This document shows positions 7,937-15,742 of a stretch of 64,000 nucleotides of DNA, piece by piece. A model generated the notes under the pieces. That model worked only from the letters and a program-made list of their open reading frames with translations, was not told the DNA's origin and did not search any database. The DNA is from an uncultured Corynebacterium sp. Its GTDB lineage: Bacteria > Actinomycetota > Actinomycetes > Mycobacteriales > Mycobacteriaceae. The DNA lies in the NCBI RefSeq assembly GCF_937999985.1, contig NZ_CALLDG010000052.1, forward strand, positions 15,969-79,968, given 5' to 3'. Position 1 is the stretch's first letter. The number at the start of each line of letters is the position of its first letter. The position numbers and the translations under genes are program-made.

Positions 7937-9658
7937 GTGAATTCTCAGGATCAGACTAACCGGAACCGGCGGCCCGTCAAGCCACGCAAGCGCCGCGGCA
8001 TTCCGTGGTGGGCGTGGTTCTTCGTCGGCTTGATCGGCCTGGGGGGCCTCCTCTACGGAGTGGACTTGGCCATGAGTGAGGGCAAGGTGCCGCGCGGTGT
8101 GACCGTCGGTGGCGTGGACATTAGTGGTGTGGATAAGGGCCAGGCGGAGCAGCGCTTGCGCAATGACCTGGGCGAACGCACCCGCCAGCCGGTGACGGTT
8201 TTGGCAGGCAACATGAGCTCCACCATCGAGCCCGCCAAGTCCGGCATGCAGGTGGACTGGGGCGCCACGGTGGACCAGGCGGGCCAGCAACCACTGAACC
8301 CGATCACTCGCATCCGTTCCTTCTTTGAGACCCGCGAGGTGGGCATTATCTCGAAGATTACGGACGAGGGTCTGAACCGGTCCCTGAACCGCGTGGAGCG
8401 GGAGCTTACCCGCGACGCGGAAAACGCCAAGTTGTCCGTCGGTGCTGATGGCAAGGCGGATATTAAGGAGGACAAGCCGGGGCAGACCGTGGACCGCGAG
8501 CTGCTGGATACCGAGGTGAGGGAAAATTGGCTGAACACCGACGGGCGCGTGAACGTGGAGGCCATGATTACCCCGGCGGATGCGGATAAGGACGCCGCCG
8601 AGCGGGCCGCTAAGCAGTACGTAAAGCCGGCGACGGCGAAGAACCTGGTGTTCCATGGCCGTGACAAGGTCGATGGTGTGATCACCCCACAGAACTGGCA
8701 CGAGATCCTGACCTTCAAGGTGGACGGCGGCGAGTTCATGCCGGAGTGGAACACGGAGAAGGCACAGGAGATCCTGAGCGAGCAGCTTTCCAGCACTGAG
8801 GTGGAGTACCGCGACGCCAGCTTCGAGTTCCACGGCGATGACATCACGGTGGTGCCTTCCAAGGACGGTGTGGAGATCAAGTGGAAGGAAACGCTGGGCG
8901 ACCTGCAAGCCAAGGCGTTGGATAAGAAGAAGCGCGACCACGAGGTTGTGTACGAGGATAAGAAGGCCGAGTACACCACCGAGCAGGCGAAGAAGGCTCA
9001 CTTTGACGATGTGGTGGGCACCTTCACCACCGGTGGTTTCAGCGGCCCTTCGGGTACCAACATTCGCCGCGTGGCGGAGATGGTGAATGGTGCGATTGTG
9101 CTGCCGGGGGAGACGTTCTCTCTGAACGGCCACACCGGGCCGCGCGGTACTGCGCAGGGCTTTGTGGAGTCCGGCATTATCATCGACGGCCACGCCGGTA
9201 AGGCGGTCGGCGGCGGTATTTCGCAGTTCGCAACCACGCTGTACAACGCCTCGTACTTCGCGGGCATGGAGGACGTGGAGCACACCCCGCACTCCTATTA
9301 CATCTCCCGCTACCCGGCCGGTCGAGAGGCGACCGTGTACGAGGGCGCGATCGACCTGAAGTTCAAGAACCCCTTCGATACGCCCGTGCGCATCACCACG
9401 GACGTGAGTGGGGATTCCGTCACTGTACGTCTGCACGGTGTGAAGCAGGTGGATGTGGAATCCATCCCGGGTGAGCGTACGAACCCGACGTCTCCGAAGA
9501 AGATGGAATTGGACGGTGACGACTGCTCGCCGTCTTCCGGCGCGCCGGGCTTCACCATCACCGACACTCGCGTTGTGAAGGACCTGAAGGGCAAGGAGCT
9601 TTCCCGCGAGACCCAGCGCACGGTCTACGACCCGCAGCCGATTGTGAGCTGCAAGTAA
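7937..9658 (+). CDS. VanW family membrane-anchored protein with peptidoglycan-binding-like repeats
   Basis: 573 residues from GTG. A basic cytoplasmic N-terminus (RRPVKPRKRRG) and one transmembrane helix (WWAWFFVGLIGLGGLLYG) anchor it. Two copies of a YoaR-like putative peptidoglycan-binding domain (PF12229) occupy about residues 60-150 and 225-330. The VanW domain follows at about 350-480, with FSGPSGTNIRRVAEM, LPGETFSLNGHTGPR and VGGGISQFATTLYNAS. A Cys pair near the end (DDCSPSS, IVSC) could form a disulphide. VanW proteins occur in vancomycin-resistance clusters, but this architecture is common and chromosomal in actinobacteria and implies an envelope role, not resistance by itself. A strong terminator follows. 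Confidence 0.85.
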   Translation: MNSQDQTNRNRRPVKPRKRRGIPWWAWFFVGLIGLGGLLYGVDLAMSEGKVPRGVTVGGVDISGVDKGQAEQRLRNDLGERTRQPVTVLAGNMSSTIEPAKSGMQVDWGATVDQAGQQPLNPITRIRSFFETREVGIISKITDEGLNRSLNRVERELTRDAENAKLSVGADGKADIKEDKPGQTVDRELLDTEVRENWLNTDGRVNVEAMITPADADKDAAERAAKQYVKPATAKNLVFHGRDKVDGVITPQNWHEILTFKVDGGEFMPEWNTEKAQEILSEQLSSTEVEYRDASFEFHGDDITVVPSKDGVEIKWKETLGDLQAKALDKKKRDHEVVYEDKKAEYTTEQAKKAHFDDVVGTFTTGGFSGPSGTNIRRVAEMVNGAIVLPGETFSLNGHTGPRGTAQGFVESGIIIDGHAGKAVGGGISQFATTLYNASYFAGMEDVEHTPHSYYISRYPAGREATVYEGAIDLKFKNPFDTPVRITTDVSGDSVTVRLHGVKQVDVESIPGERTNPTSPKKMELDGDDCSPSSGAPGFTITDTRVVKDLKGKELSRETQRTVYDPQPIVSCK

Positions 9659-9695
9659 GGAATAAGCTGACTGCCTCTAGCTCTGAGGTTGTGGG

Positions 9696-9732
9696 GCGGG
9701 GAAGTGTGCTTGATGGCATGCTCCCCGCTTTT
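9696..9732 (+). terminator. Rho-independent terminator after the vanW-like gene
   Basis: Stem GCGGGGA/TCCCCGC extended by an inner helix with one bulge, then TTTTGTTT. It closes the transcript 38 nt after the stop codon. Confidence 0.8.
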
Positions 9733-9912
9733 GTTTGAGCCTTAGGGGTGTAGGGACGAGATGTGCTACCCATATAGACCTAGTGCCGGGCTACAAGCTT
9801 CAGTTCGGAGCGCCTAAAGCTGACCTTGGAGGTGGGGGTGTTAAGGCTCTATTGCCTCTCCCCTCAATTCAGCGTAGGAAGCACGTGAAAACCAAGCATC
9901 GTTTGCGCATGC

Positions 9913-9949
9913 AAAAAGGGGCGGGAACGAACCTTCGTTCCCGCCCCTT
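9913..9949 (-). terminator. Terminator after the small secreted protein gene
   Basis: A 16-bp near-perfect inverted repeat (9916-9931 with 9934-9949) is followed on the minus strand by five T. It serves the leftward gene ending at 9991. Between this and the terminator at 9732 lie about 180 bp with no convincing gene. Confidence 0.85.
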
Positions 9950-9990
9950 GATCGGCTATCAAAGCCTGGAGCTTAAAGCTCTAACAGGTC

Positions 9991-10341
9991 TTAGATGATG
10001 ATGCCCTGGTTCTTCAGGTAGTTGCCGATAGCGATGCCCAGGCCAGCGATAGCGCCAGCAATAGCGCCGTAAGACAGAACCTTGGTCAGCACGAGCCAGC
10101 CAGGCTGCTCGGTACCCTGGGTGCTGCCCAGAGCGTCCTTACCAGTGATCTCCTGGTCGCTGTCCAGGATCTTCGGGATGGCGTTCTTATCCTTGCACGG
10201 GCCGGACAGGTTGACCTGGGTGTCGCTGTTAGCATTCTCGCAGTTGATCTCTGCATCCTGAGCGGAAGCAACAGCGGTGCCGCCCAGAGCAACGGTGGAA
10301 GCGGTGGCGATGGCCAGAGCGGCCTTGCGGAAGTTCTTCAT
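9991..10341 (-). CDS. Small secreted protein with C-terminal hydrophobic segment, paralogue of its upstream neighbour
   Basis: 116 residues. A signal peptide (KNFRKAALAIATASTVALGG, cleavage likely after AVASA) is followed by about 55 polar residues with two cysteines (INCENANSD, GPCKDKN) and a Gly/Ala-rich hydrophobic C-terminus (YGAIAGAIAGLGIAIGNYL) ending NQGIII. The mature protein is about 88 residues, small enough to be an outer-envelope protein of the mycolate layer; corynebacterial channel proteins can be this small, but no specific porin is recognised. It shares signal-peptide sequence and layout with the gene at 10396, so the pair arose by duplication. An AAGGA site precedes the ATG and a strong terminator follows. 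Confidence 0.75.
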   Translation of the reverse strand: MKNFRKAALAIATASTVALGGTAVASAQDAEINCENANSDTQVNLSGPCKDKNAIPKILDSDQEITGKDALGSTQGTEQPGWLVLTKVLSYGAIAGAIAGLGIAIGNYLKNQGIII

Positions 10342-10395
10342 GTTAGAAATCCTTTTCCTTGAAATCGTGTGATGAAAGAGAATTGCAGCTCTGGA

Positions 10396-10731
10396 TTAGC
10401 CCAGGAAGCCGTTGTACTTCAGGAAGTTGTAGGCCGGAGCAACGACCAGGCCGAACACGGCAGCGGCTGCAGCAGCGATGCCGCCGCCAACCAGGAGCTT
10501 GGCCCACATGCCGAAGTCACCCTTGTCTTCTTCCTTGTACTTCGGGTCCAGCCAGTTGCGGATCTGGTCGCCAGAAGCGGACTTGTCCAGCTCCAGGCTG
10601 CCCTTCAGGCCGCCCTGCTGCTGGGAGGAGCCCGGGGTGGTGCCCTCCTCAGCAGCAGCAACGGAAACGCCGGAGATGGCAACGGTGGTAGCGGTAGCAA
10701 CAGCCAGAGCTGCGTTACGGAACTTACGCAT
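10396..10731 (-). CDS. Small secreted protein with C-terminal hydrophobic segment (first of tandem pair)
   Basis: 111 residues: signal peptide RKFRNAALAVATATTVAISG with cleavage near SVAAAEE; a Gln/Gly/Ser and charged middle (LELDKSASGDQIRNWLDP); and a C-terminal hydrophobic stretch (LLVGGGIAAAAAAVFGLVVA) ending YNFLKYNGFLG. Unlike its neighbour it has no cysteine in the mature part. An AGAAAGG site precedes the ATG. The two genes are 54 nt apart in the same direction, probably one transcript started from the long upstream spacer. Function unknown. Confidence 0.75.
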   Translation of the reverse strand: MRKFRNAALAVATATTVAISGVSVAAAEEGTTPGSSQQQGGLKGSLELDKSASGDQIRNWLDPKYKEEDKGDFGMWAKLLVGGGIAAAAAAVFGLVVAPAYNFLKYNGFLG

Positions 10732-11223
10732 GTGAAATGCCTTTCTGTAAGTGTGAGTGGTTCGAAGTCAAGGACTACACTCAAGCTTCTCTTGGCTTCT
10801 TGGATGCCGCCCACTCTTTCATAAGAGAATCTGGCCACGAAGCTGTAGAAATGCTGGCAAGCCCTAACAAAGAGACACTCTAACAGGAATTTTGATTCAG
10901 TGGGAAGTCGGAGGCTAACTTTCCATGTGATTTGAGTCATGCAGGGGTTAGGTACTGAAATTGTTGTCAGCTCACCCACATTTACCCAGGTATATGCATA
11001 TATCTATCACACCTCGGCGTGTCGCCTTGCTTATTTCGCAAGCCACCCATAAGGGGGTGCTTGGTGGCAATCCTGCGATCATGAGCTTCCCTAAAAATGA
11101 GTTTTTACACATTGTGTACTCAGGTTGTGGTGCGTGGATCTCAATCGCCGTTAACCAAACGCTGCGAACAAGATCACCTGAAGGTCACTTCCCGTTTACC
11201 TAGCAATTGTAAATTTGCCTGCT
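10732..11223. other. 490-bp intergenic region between divergent genes; no gene recognised
   Basis: The spacer separates the secreted-protein pair (leftward) from UDP-glucose dehydrogenase (rightward). It is more AT-rich than flanking genes and should carry promoters for both. Short reading frames inside it have no ribosome-binding site or recognisable product. I see no strong hairpin. Confidence 0.5.
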
Positions 11224-12585
11224 ATGCGTATGACAGTGTTTGGAACCGGATACCTTGGCGCAACCCACGCCGCCTGCATGGCCGAAATGGGCCACGACGT
11301 ACTCGGAGTCGATGTCGACCCGGATAAAATCCAAGCTCTCTCCGAAGGGCGCGTCCCCTTCTTCGAGCCCGGCCTGCCGGAGATCCTCACCCGCAACATC
11401 GAAGCCGGCCGCCTGCGCTTCACCACCGACTACGCCGAAGCCGCCGAGTTCGCCGACGTGCACTTCATTGGCGTGGGCACCCCGCAGCGCAAGGGCTCCT
11501 ATGCCGCGGACACCACCTATGTAAATGCTGTCATCGAAACGCTCGCCCCACTAGCCAAGGGCAATCACACCATCTTTGGCAAGTCCACCGTCCCGGTCGG
11601 CACTGCGCACGAGCTGCAGCAGAAGGCGGATGAGATCGTGGCGGCGTCCCCAAACGATGCCCGAATCACCATCGCGTGGAACCCCGAGTTCCTGCGCGAA
11701 GGCCACGCGGTGAAAGACACGCTGCACCCCGACCGCATCGTCCTCGGCCTCGGCGGCGATAGCTCCAACAGCGACGACCGCGCCGAGCAGCAGCGGGTAG
11801 AGGAGCTCGCCCGCGAAATCTACGCCCCCGCACTCGAGGAAGGCACGCCCTTCCTGGTCATGGACCTGCCGACCGCGGAGCTGGTCAAGGTCTCCGCGAA
11901 CGCCTTCCTGGCTACCAAAATCTCCTTCATCAACGCGGTCTCCGAGCTGTGCGAGATCGTCGGCGCGGACGTCACCGCACTCGCCGACGCGATTGGCATG
12001 GACGACCGCATCGGGCGCAAGTTCCTCGGCGCCGGCCTGGGCTTCGGCGGCGGTTGCCTGCCGAAGGATATTCGCGCGTTTATGGCGCGCGCAGGTGAGC
12101 TCGGCGCGGATCAGGCCTTGACGTTCCTTCGTGAGGTGGACGCCATCAACATGCGCCGCCGCGAGAAGACAGTAGAGCTGGCACGGCAGACGCTGGGCGG
12201 CTCCCTGATCGGCCGGAACGTGACGGTCCTCGGCGCGGCCTTCAAACCCAACAGCGACGATGTGCGCGATTCCCCGGCTTTGTCGGTGGCCGGTTCGCTG
12301 TCCCTGAGCGGTGCGAACGTCACCGTGTACGACCCGCAGGGTATGGAAAACGCCGCGAAGATCTTCCCCACGCTGACCTACGCGCCGAACGTAGAGGAAG
12401 CACTCGAAGGCGCGGAGATCGTGATCGTGGCAACCGAGTGGAAGCAGTTCCAGGAGCTCGACCCGGTAGCCGCCCGCAAGCTCGTGGCCGGGGACAACCC
12501 CACCGTGCTGGACGGCCGCAACTGCCTACCGCGCAAGGAATGGGAAGCCGCGGGCTGGAACTTCCTGGCGCTGGGGCGGGGCTAG
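11224..12585 (+). CDS. udgA: UDP-glucose 6-dehydrogenase
   Basis: 453 residues. It oxidises UDP-glucose to UDP-glucuronate with two NAD+. The Rossmann motif GTGYLGATHAACMAEMGHDV is at the N-terminus; FGKSTVPVGTA and WNPEFLREGHAV are typical of the family; the catalytic Cys lies in GFGGGCLPKDIRAF (about residue 278); the C-terminal UDP-binding domain begins near NVTVLGAAFKPNSDDVRDSP. A GDP-mannose dehydrogenase cannot be fully excluded, but length and motifs favour the UDP-glucose enzyme. Starts are ambiguous: ATG 11224 is used; TTG 11215 and ATG 11230 are in frame and none has a good Shine-Dalgarno sequence. No polysaccharide genes sit beside it, so the fate of the glucuronate is unclear. Confidence 0.88.
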   Translation: MRMTVFGTGYLGATHAACMAEMGHDVLGVDVDPDKIQALSEGRVPFFEPGLPEILTRNIEAGRLRFTTDYAEAAEFADVHFIGVGTPQRKGSYAADTTYVNAVIETLAPLAKGNHTIFGKSTVPVGTAHELQQKADEIVAASPNDARITIAWNPEFLREGHAVKDTLHPDRIVLGLGGDSSNSDDRAEQQRVEELAREIYAPALEEGTPFLVMDLPTAELVKVSANAFLATKISFINAVSELCEIVGADVTALADAIGMDDRIGRKFLGAGLGFGGGCLPKDIRAFMARAGELGADQALTFLREVDAINMRRREKTVELARQTLGGSLIGRNVTVLGAAFKPNSDDVRDSPALSVAGSLSLSGANVTVYDPQGMENAAKIFPTLTYAPNVEEALEGAEIVIVATEWKQFQELDPVAARKLVAGDNPTVLDGRNCLPRKEWEAAGWNFLALGRG

Positions 12586-12622
12586 TACACGGCTAGCTGG
12601 CTGCGCACAGCGCCACACCCGC

Positions 12623-12628
12623 TAGGCT
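12623..12628 (+). promoter_or_regulatory. -10 box TAGGCT for leaderless dcd mRNA
   Basis: TAGGCT lies exactly 7 nt before the GTG at 12636. It shows dcd has its own promoter within the 50-bp gap after udgA. Confidence 0.5.
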
Positions 12629-12635
12629 ATAGAGC

Positions 12636-13202
12636 GTGTTGCTTTCAGACCGAGACATCCGCGCCGCCATCAACTCCGGTGAGCTGACGATCGACCCCCA
12701 CGACGATCAGATGGTTCAGCCATCCAGCATCGACGTGCGCCTCGACGGCCTGTTCCGCGTGTTCAATAACTCCAAGTACACGCACATCGACCCGAAGCAG
12801 CCGCAGGAGGAACTCACCACCCTGGTGGAAGTCCCTGACGACGAGGCCTTCATCCTGCACCCCGGCGAGTTCGTCTTGGGCGCGACCCTGGAATGCTTTG
12901 GGATTCCCGCCCACCTGGCCGGCCGCCTAGAGGGCAAGTCCTCCCTGGGTCGCCTGGGCCTGCTCACGCACTCCACGGCCGGGTTCATCGACCCGGGCTT
13001 CACCGGGCACATCACCCTGGAACTTTCCAACACCGCCAACCTGCCCATCGCCCTCTACCCGGGCATGAAGATCGGCCAGCTGGCACTATTCACCATGACC
13101 AGCCCGGCGGAAGCCCCCTACGGCAGCGGCGCCCTGGGGTCCAAGTACCAGGGGCAGCGCGGCCCGACCCCCTCCAAGGCCTACCTGAACTTCCAGAACT
13201 AG
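12636..13202 (+). CDS. dcd: dCTP deaminase
   Basis: 188 residues from GTG. It belongs to the trimeric dCTP deaminase/dUTPase superfamily supplying dUMP/dUTP for thymidylate synthesis. Visible motifs: the N-terminal [50 protein letters not shown] (Ser/Arg phosphate loop) and [15 protein letters not shown] with the catalytic Glu, then the C-terminal [16 protein letters not shown] lid. Mycobacterial homologues are bifunctional (deaminase plus dUTPase, forming dUMP directly); sequence alone does not settle this here. It is followed convergently by alaT, with 40 bp between stop codons. Confidence 0.95.
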   Translation: MLLSDRDIRAAINSGELTIDPHDDQMVQPSSIDVRLDGLFRVFNNSKYTHIDPKQPQEELTTLVEVPDDEAFILHPGEFVLGATLECFGIPAHLAGRLEGKSSLGRLGLLTHSTAGFIDPGFTGHITLELSNTANLPIALYPGMKIGQLALFTMTSPAEAPYGSGALGSKYQGQRGPTPSKAYLNFQN

Positions 13203-13242
13203 CTGGGGCGCGAGGTGGCGTCGCCAAGAAAAACAGCAACAG

Positions 13243-14487
13243 CTACTGCCGGTAGCTAGCCAGGAAGTTACCCAAGCGCTCGATCGCGGCGCGCAGATCC
13301 CGGGCCCACGGCAGAGTGACCACGCGGAAGTGGTCCGGGGTCGGCCAGTTAAAGCCCGTGCCCTGCACCAGGTGGATCTTCTCCGAACGCAGAAGGTCGA
13401 ACATGAACTGCTCGTCATCGTGAATCTCGTGCACATTCGGATCCAGGCGCGGGAAGGCATACAGCGCACCCATCGGCTTCACACAGCTTACGCCCGGGAT
13501 CTCGTTCAGTGCCTCGTAAGCGGCGTTGCGCTGCTCCAGCAGGCGCCCACCAGGCAGCACCAGATCGTCGATGGACTGGCGGCCAGAAATAGCCACCTGG
13601 ATCGCATGCTGCGCCGGCACATTCGGGCACAGGCGCGTACCAGCCAGCACATTCACGCCCTCGATGAAGCCCTTTGCGTGCCCCTTCGGGCCGGTAATCA
13701 CCATCCAGCCGGAACGGTAGCCCGCCACGCGGTACGCCTTCGACAGGCCGTTGTAGGTGATGCACAGCAGGTCCGGGCACAGGGAAGCAATGTTGATGTG
13801 CTGAGCGCCGTCGTACAGAATCTTGTCGTAGATCTCGTCGGCCAGGATCAGCAGGGAGTGCTCGCGCGCGACGTCCACGATCTGCTGCAGGATCTCGCGA
13901 GAGTACACCGCGCCCGTCGGGTTATTCGGGTTGATAACCACGATGGCCTTCGTGCGCTCCGTGACCTTCGCCTTGATGTCCTCGATGGAGGGCATCCAGT
14001 CGTTTTCCTCGTCGCACAGGTAGTGCACGGGGCGGCCGCCGGCCAGGGAGGTGGAGGCGGTCCACAGCGGGTAGTCCGGGGAGGGGATCAGCACCTCGTC
14101 ACCGTCGTTGAGCAGCGCCTGCATCGTCATGGTGATCAGCTCGGATACACCATTGCCCAGGTAGACATCCTCGACGTCGAACTGGGGGAAGCCCGGGATG
14201 ACCTCGTAGCGGGAGACGATCGCGCGGCGGGCGCTGATGATGCCCTTCGACGTGGAGTAGCCCTGCGCCGTCGGCAGCGCGGCGATCATGTCGCGCATGA
14301 TCACATCCGGCGCCTCGAAGCCGAATACCGCGGGGTTGCCCGTGTTGAGCTTCAGGATGCGGTGCCCGTCGGCCTCCATCCGCTCCGCCTCGGTGTTCAC
14401 CGGGCCGCGAATTTCGTAGAGGACGTTTTGCAGCTTCGTCGATTGATCCAGCGTGCGCAGTTCGCTTGGGCGTTTGGGGGTACTCAT
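13243..14487 (-). CDS. alaT: Alanine (pyruvate) aminotransferase AlaT
   Basis: About 414 residues, a PLP fold-type I class I/II aminotransferase converting glutamate and pyruvate to 2-oxoglutarate and alanine. Seen: LNTGNPAVFGFEAPD, SPDYPLWTAS, NPNNPTGAVYS, ADEIYDKILYDG, the PLP lysine in SKAYRVAGYRSGW (about residue 249) and the C-terminal FRVVTLPW. This is the AlaA/AlaT subgroup and matches C. glutamicum AlaT in context (dcd before, Fe-S oxidoreductase after, as Rv0337c/Rv0338c in M. tuberculosis). The start at 14487 (STPKRPSELRTL) is chosen; an ATG three codons upstream is in frame and both have weak ribosome-binding sites. Confidence 0.9.
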   Translation of the reverse strand: MSTPKRPSELRTLDQSTKLQNVLYEIRGPVNTEAERMEADGHRILKLNTGNPAVFGFEAPDVIMRDMIAALPTAQGYSTSKGIISARRAIVSRYEVIPGFPQFDVEDVYLGNGVSELITMTMQALLNDGDEVLIPSPDYPLWTASTSLAGGRPVHYLCDEENDWMPSIEDIKAKVTERTKAIVVINPNNPTGAVYSREILQQIVDVAREHSLLILADEIYDKILYDGAQHINIASLCPDLLCITYNGLSKAYRVAGYRSGWMVITGPKGHAKGFIEGVNVLAGTRLCPNVPAQHAIQVAISGRQSIDDLVLPGGRLLEQRNAAYEALNEIPGVSCVKPMGALYAFPRLDPNVHEIHDDEQFMFDLLRSEKIHLVQGTGFNWPTPDHFRVVTLPWARDLRAAIERLGNFLASYRQ

Positions 14488-14513
14488 TCTCCCCATTGTG
14501 CCATTGTGGCTAC

Positions 14514-14541
14514 TATTTTTATAGTTTTTATTGACGCCCCC
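14514..14541 (+). repeat. Dispersed T-tract/GACGCCC element, copy 3
   Basis: Core GACGCCCCC at 14533 after two T-runs (ATTTTT, GTTTTTATT). Intergenic, between alaT and the one-TM protein gene, so it also lies in the alaT promoter region. Confidence 0.5.
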
Positions 14542-14579
14542 TCGCGGTTCGACCGGCCGAGGTGTGGCTGTCGGGTGGA

Positions 14580-15422
14580 CTAGTCGTCGTCCGGGTCGGC
14601 GTTGTCGTCGGGATCCGTGGCGCCATTGTCAGGGCCGTTGCCAGCGCCATTGCCGTTGCCGTTTCCGTTGTTTCCGGTGCCGGGGGAGGGGTTGCCGCCG
14701 GCGTCTCCGCCGATGCCGCCGGGGCGAGGGGTGCCACGGTTGGGGTGGCTGGGGCGAGGCTCGTTTTCGCGTGGCGGGCGAGAGGGCTTCGTGCTGCTAG
14801 ACGGCTCGGAGCTTTCGGATTCGGATTCGGACTCGGTGGGGGTTTCTTCTTCTGGCTGCACGGGCTGCTGAGGCGCGTAATAATCCTGGTAGCCGCCACC
14901 GTAGCCGGAACCTGCGTCTGGGGTCGGCGGCGTATCGTCGGCATCGTACTTTCCGGTGGTGGTGGGCTTCGGGTACGAGGGCTTCAGCTGCTCAGTGTTG
15001 CTAGAGCTTCCGGGGGCGCCGGTTTCCGTGGAGCGCATGGCGGTGAAGGCGCCGACGGCGACGATGATGGTGGCGATCAGCCCCAGGGTGAGCACCCAAG
15101 CCCAGAAGGGCATGATTCCGAAGAACTTTCGGAGGCCGGACTTCGGCTTTTCTTCTTCCAGCTCGTCGGGGTTTTCCGGGTCCTCTGGGGCGTCCGGAGC
15201 CTTGGGGTTCTCCGTGTTGGCGGAGTTACCGGCCGCGCCCGAGGCTTCGCCAGCTGCCATGCCACCAGCAGCCGTGCTACCGGTCGCGCTACCGGCCGCC
15301 GCGCCACCAGCGTTCAGGTCAGAGTCGCTGACAGCTTTCATCACGGAGGTTTCTTCAGCGTCGCTGACGGACTTCCCCGAGTTGAGGGGGTTGTTCTTGT
15401 CGTTCGAATCAGCGTCAGTCAT
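14580..15422 (-). CDS. Single-pass membrane protein with low-complexity termini, function unknown
   Basis: 280 residues. A cytoplasmic N-terminus of about 95 residues rich in Ala, Gly, Ser and Glu/Asp (with PEDPENPDELEEEKP) leads to one transmembrane helix (FFGIMPFWAWVLTLGLIATI, about residues 99-120). The extracellular part is low-complexity: Tyr/Gly (GSGYGGGYQDYYAP), a Ser/Glu run, Pro/Arg-rich spans and a Gly-Asn-Asp tail ending DDNADPDDD. No catalytic motif is visible. The topology suggests an envelope-exposed or cell-wall-spanning protein. Located between alaT and the Fe-S oxidoreductase gene. Start ATG 15422 fits the beginning of the coding bias. Confidence 0.65.
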   Translation of the reverse strand: MTDADSNDKNNPLNSGKSVSDAEETSVMKAVSDSDLNAGGAAAGSATGSTAAGGMAAGEASGAAGNSANTENPKAPDAPEDPENPDELEEEKPKSGLRKFFGIMPFWAWVLTLGLIATIIVAVGAFTAMRSTETGAPGSSSNTEQLKPSYPKPTTTGKYDADDTPPTPDAGSGYGGGYQDYYAPQQPVQPEEETPTESESESESSEPSSSTKPSRPPRENEPRPSHPNRGTPRPGGIGGDAGGNPSPGTGNNGNGNGNGAGNGPDNGATDPDDNADPDDD

Positions 15423-15542
15423 GGAAACCTACCTCTATCTGTGGGCGTGAGGCTTGTGTGCGCGGGCTCTTTCTATGAGATTTCATTCTAGGATATTGCG
15501 CGCCACGGGTACATTCCCAGCCCCGGGATTGACTGGCGGGCG

Positions 15543-15657
15543 GATGTCCCAAATCTTCCACGCTGTTTTTATAACTATTCCATGTGTGCAGGTCAAAGAG
15601 TTTTGACGGTTCCGTCATTTCAGTGAAAAACGTCGAAAATGGAAGATTTGGGACATC
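15543..15657. repeat. 115-bp element bounded by an 18-bp perfect inverted repeat
   Basis: GATGTCCCAAATCTTCCA at 15543-15560 recurs inverted at 15640-15657. Between them are 79 bp with T-rich (CTGTTTTT) and A-rich (GAAAAAC) inner shoulders and a small hairpin (GACGG/CCGTC). CTGGCGG flanks both sides at equal distance (15533-15539 and 15661-15667), with GCG next to each end. This looks like a miniature inverted-repeat element or a large operator. No coding capacity. Confidence 0.6.
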
Positions 15658-15676
15658 GCGCTGGCGGCGAAAGCAA

Positions 15677-15719
15677 TAGCGGCGGCAGATCCAGCGTTCA
15701 GCTGGACCCGCCGCCGCTA
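15677..15719 (-). terminator. GC-rich hairpin after the Fe-S oxidoreductase gene
   Basis: TAGCGGCGG pairs with CCGCCGCTA, and an inner TCCAGC/GCTGGA helix lies inside. It starts 24 nt past the stop codon at 15743. There is no clean T-run on the minus side, so efficiency is uncertain. Confidence 0.55.
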
Positions 15720-15742
15720 ATCAGCGTGCGAGCTAATCGCCT

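Noticed and set aside
7928..9436. Minus-strand 502-codon frame opposite the vanW-like gene
   Set aside because: Antisense shadow: His/Val/Leu-rich unnatural composition, and the vanW-like frame has clear domains and promoter.
7937..9658. Vancomycin-resistance determinant
   Set aside because: VanW-domain proteins of this architecture are common chromosomal envelope proteins, and no vanHAX-type genes accompany it.
9735..9998. Plus-strand 87-codon frame between two terminators
   Set aside because: It runs through the terminator stem at 9916-9949 and lacks a ribosome-binding site; no recognisable product.
10961..11203. 80-codon frame in the spacer before udgA
   Set aside because: No ribosome-binding site, coding bias or recognised domain.
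13330..14583. Plus-strand 417-codon frame opposite alaT
   Set aside because: Same length as the real aminotransferase but composition (Arg/His/Val/Gln) is typical of antisense translation.
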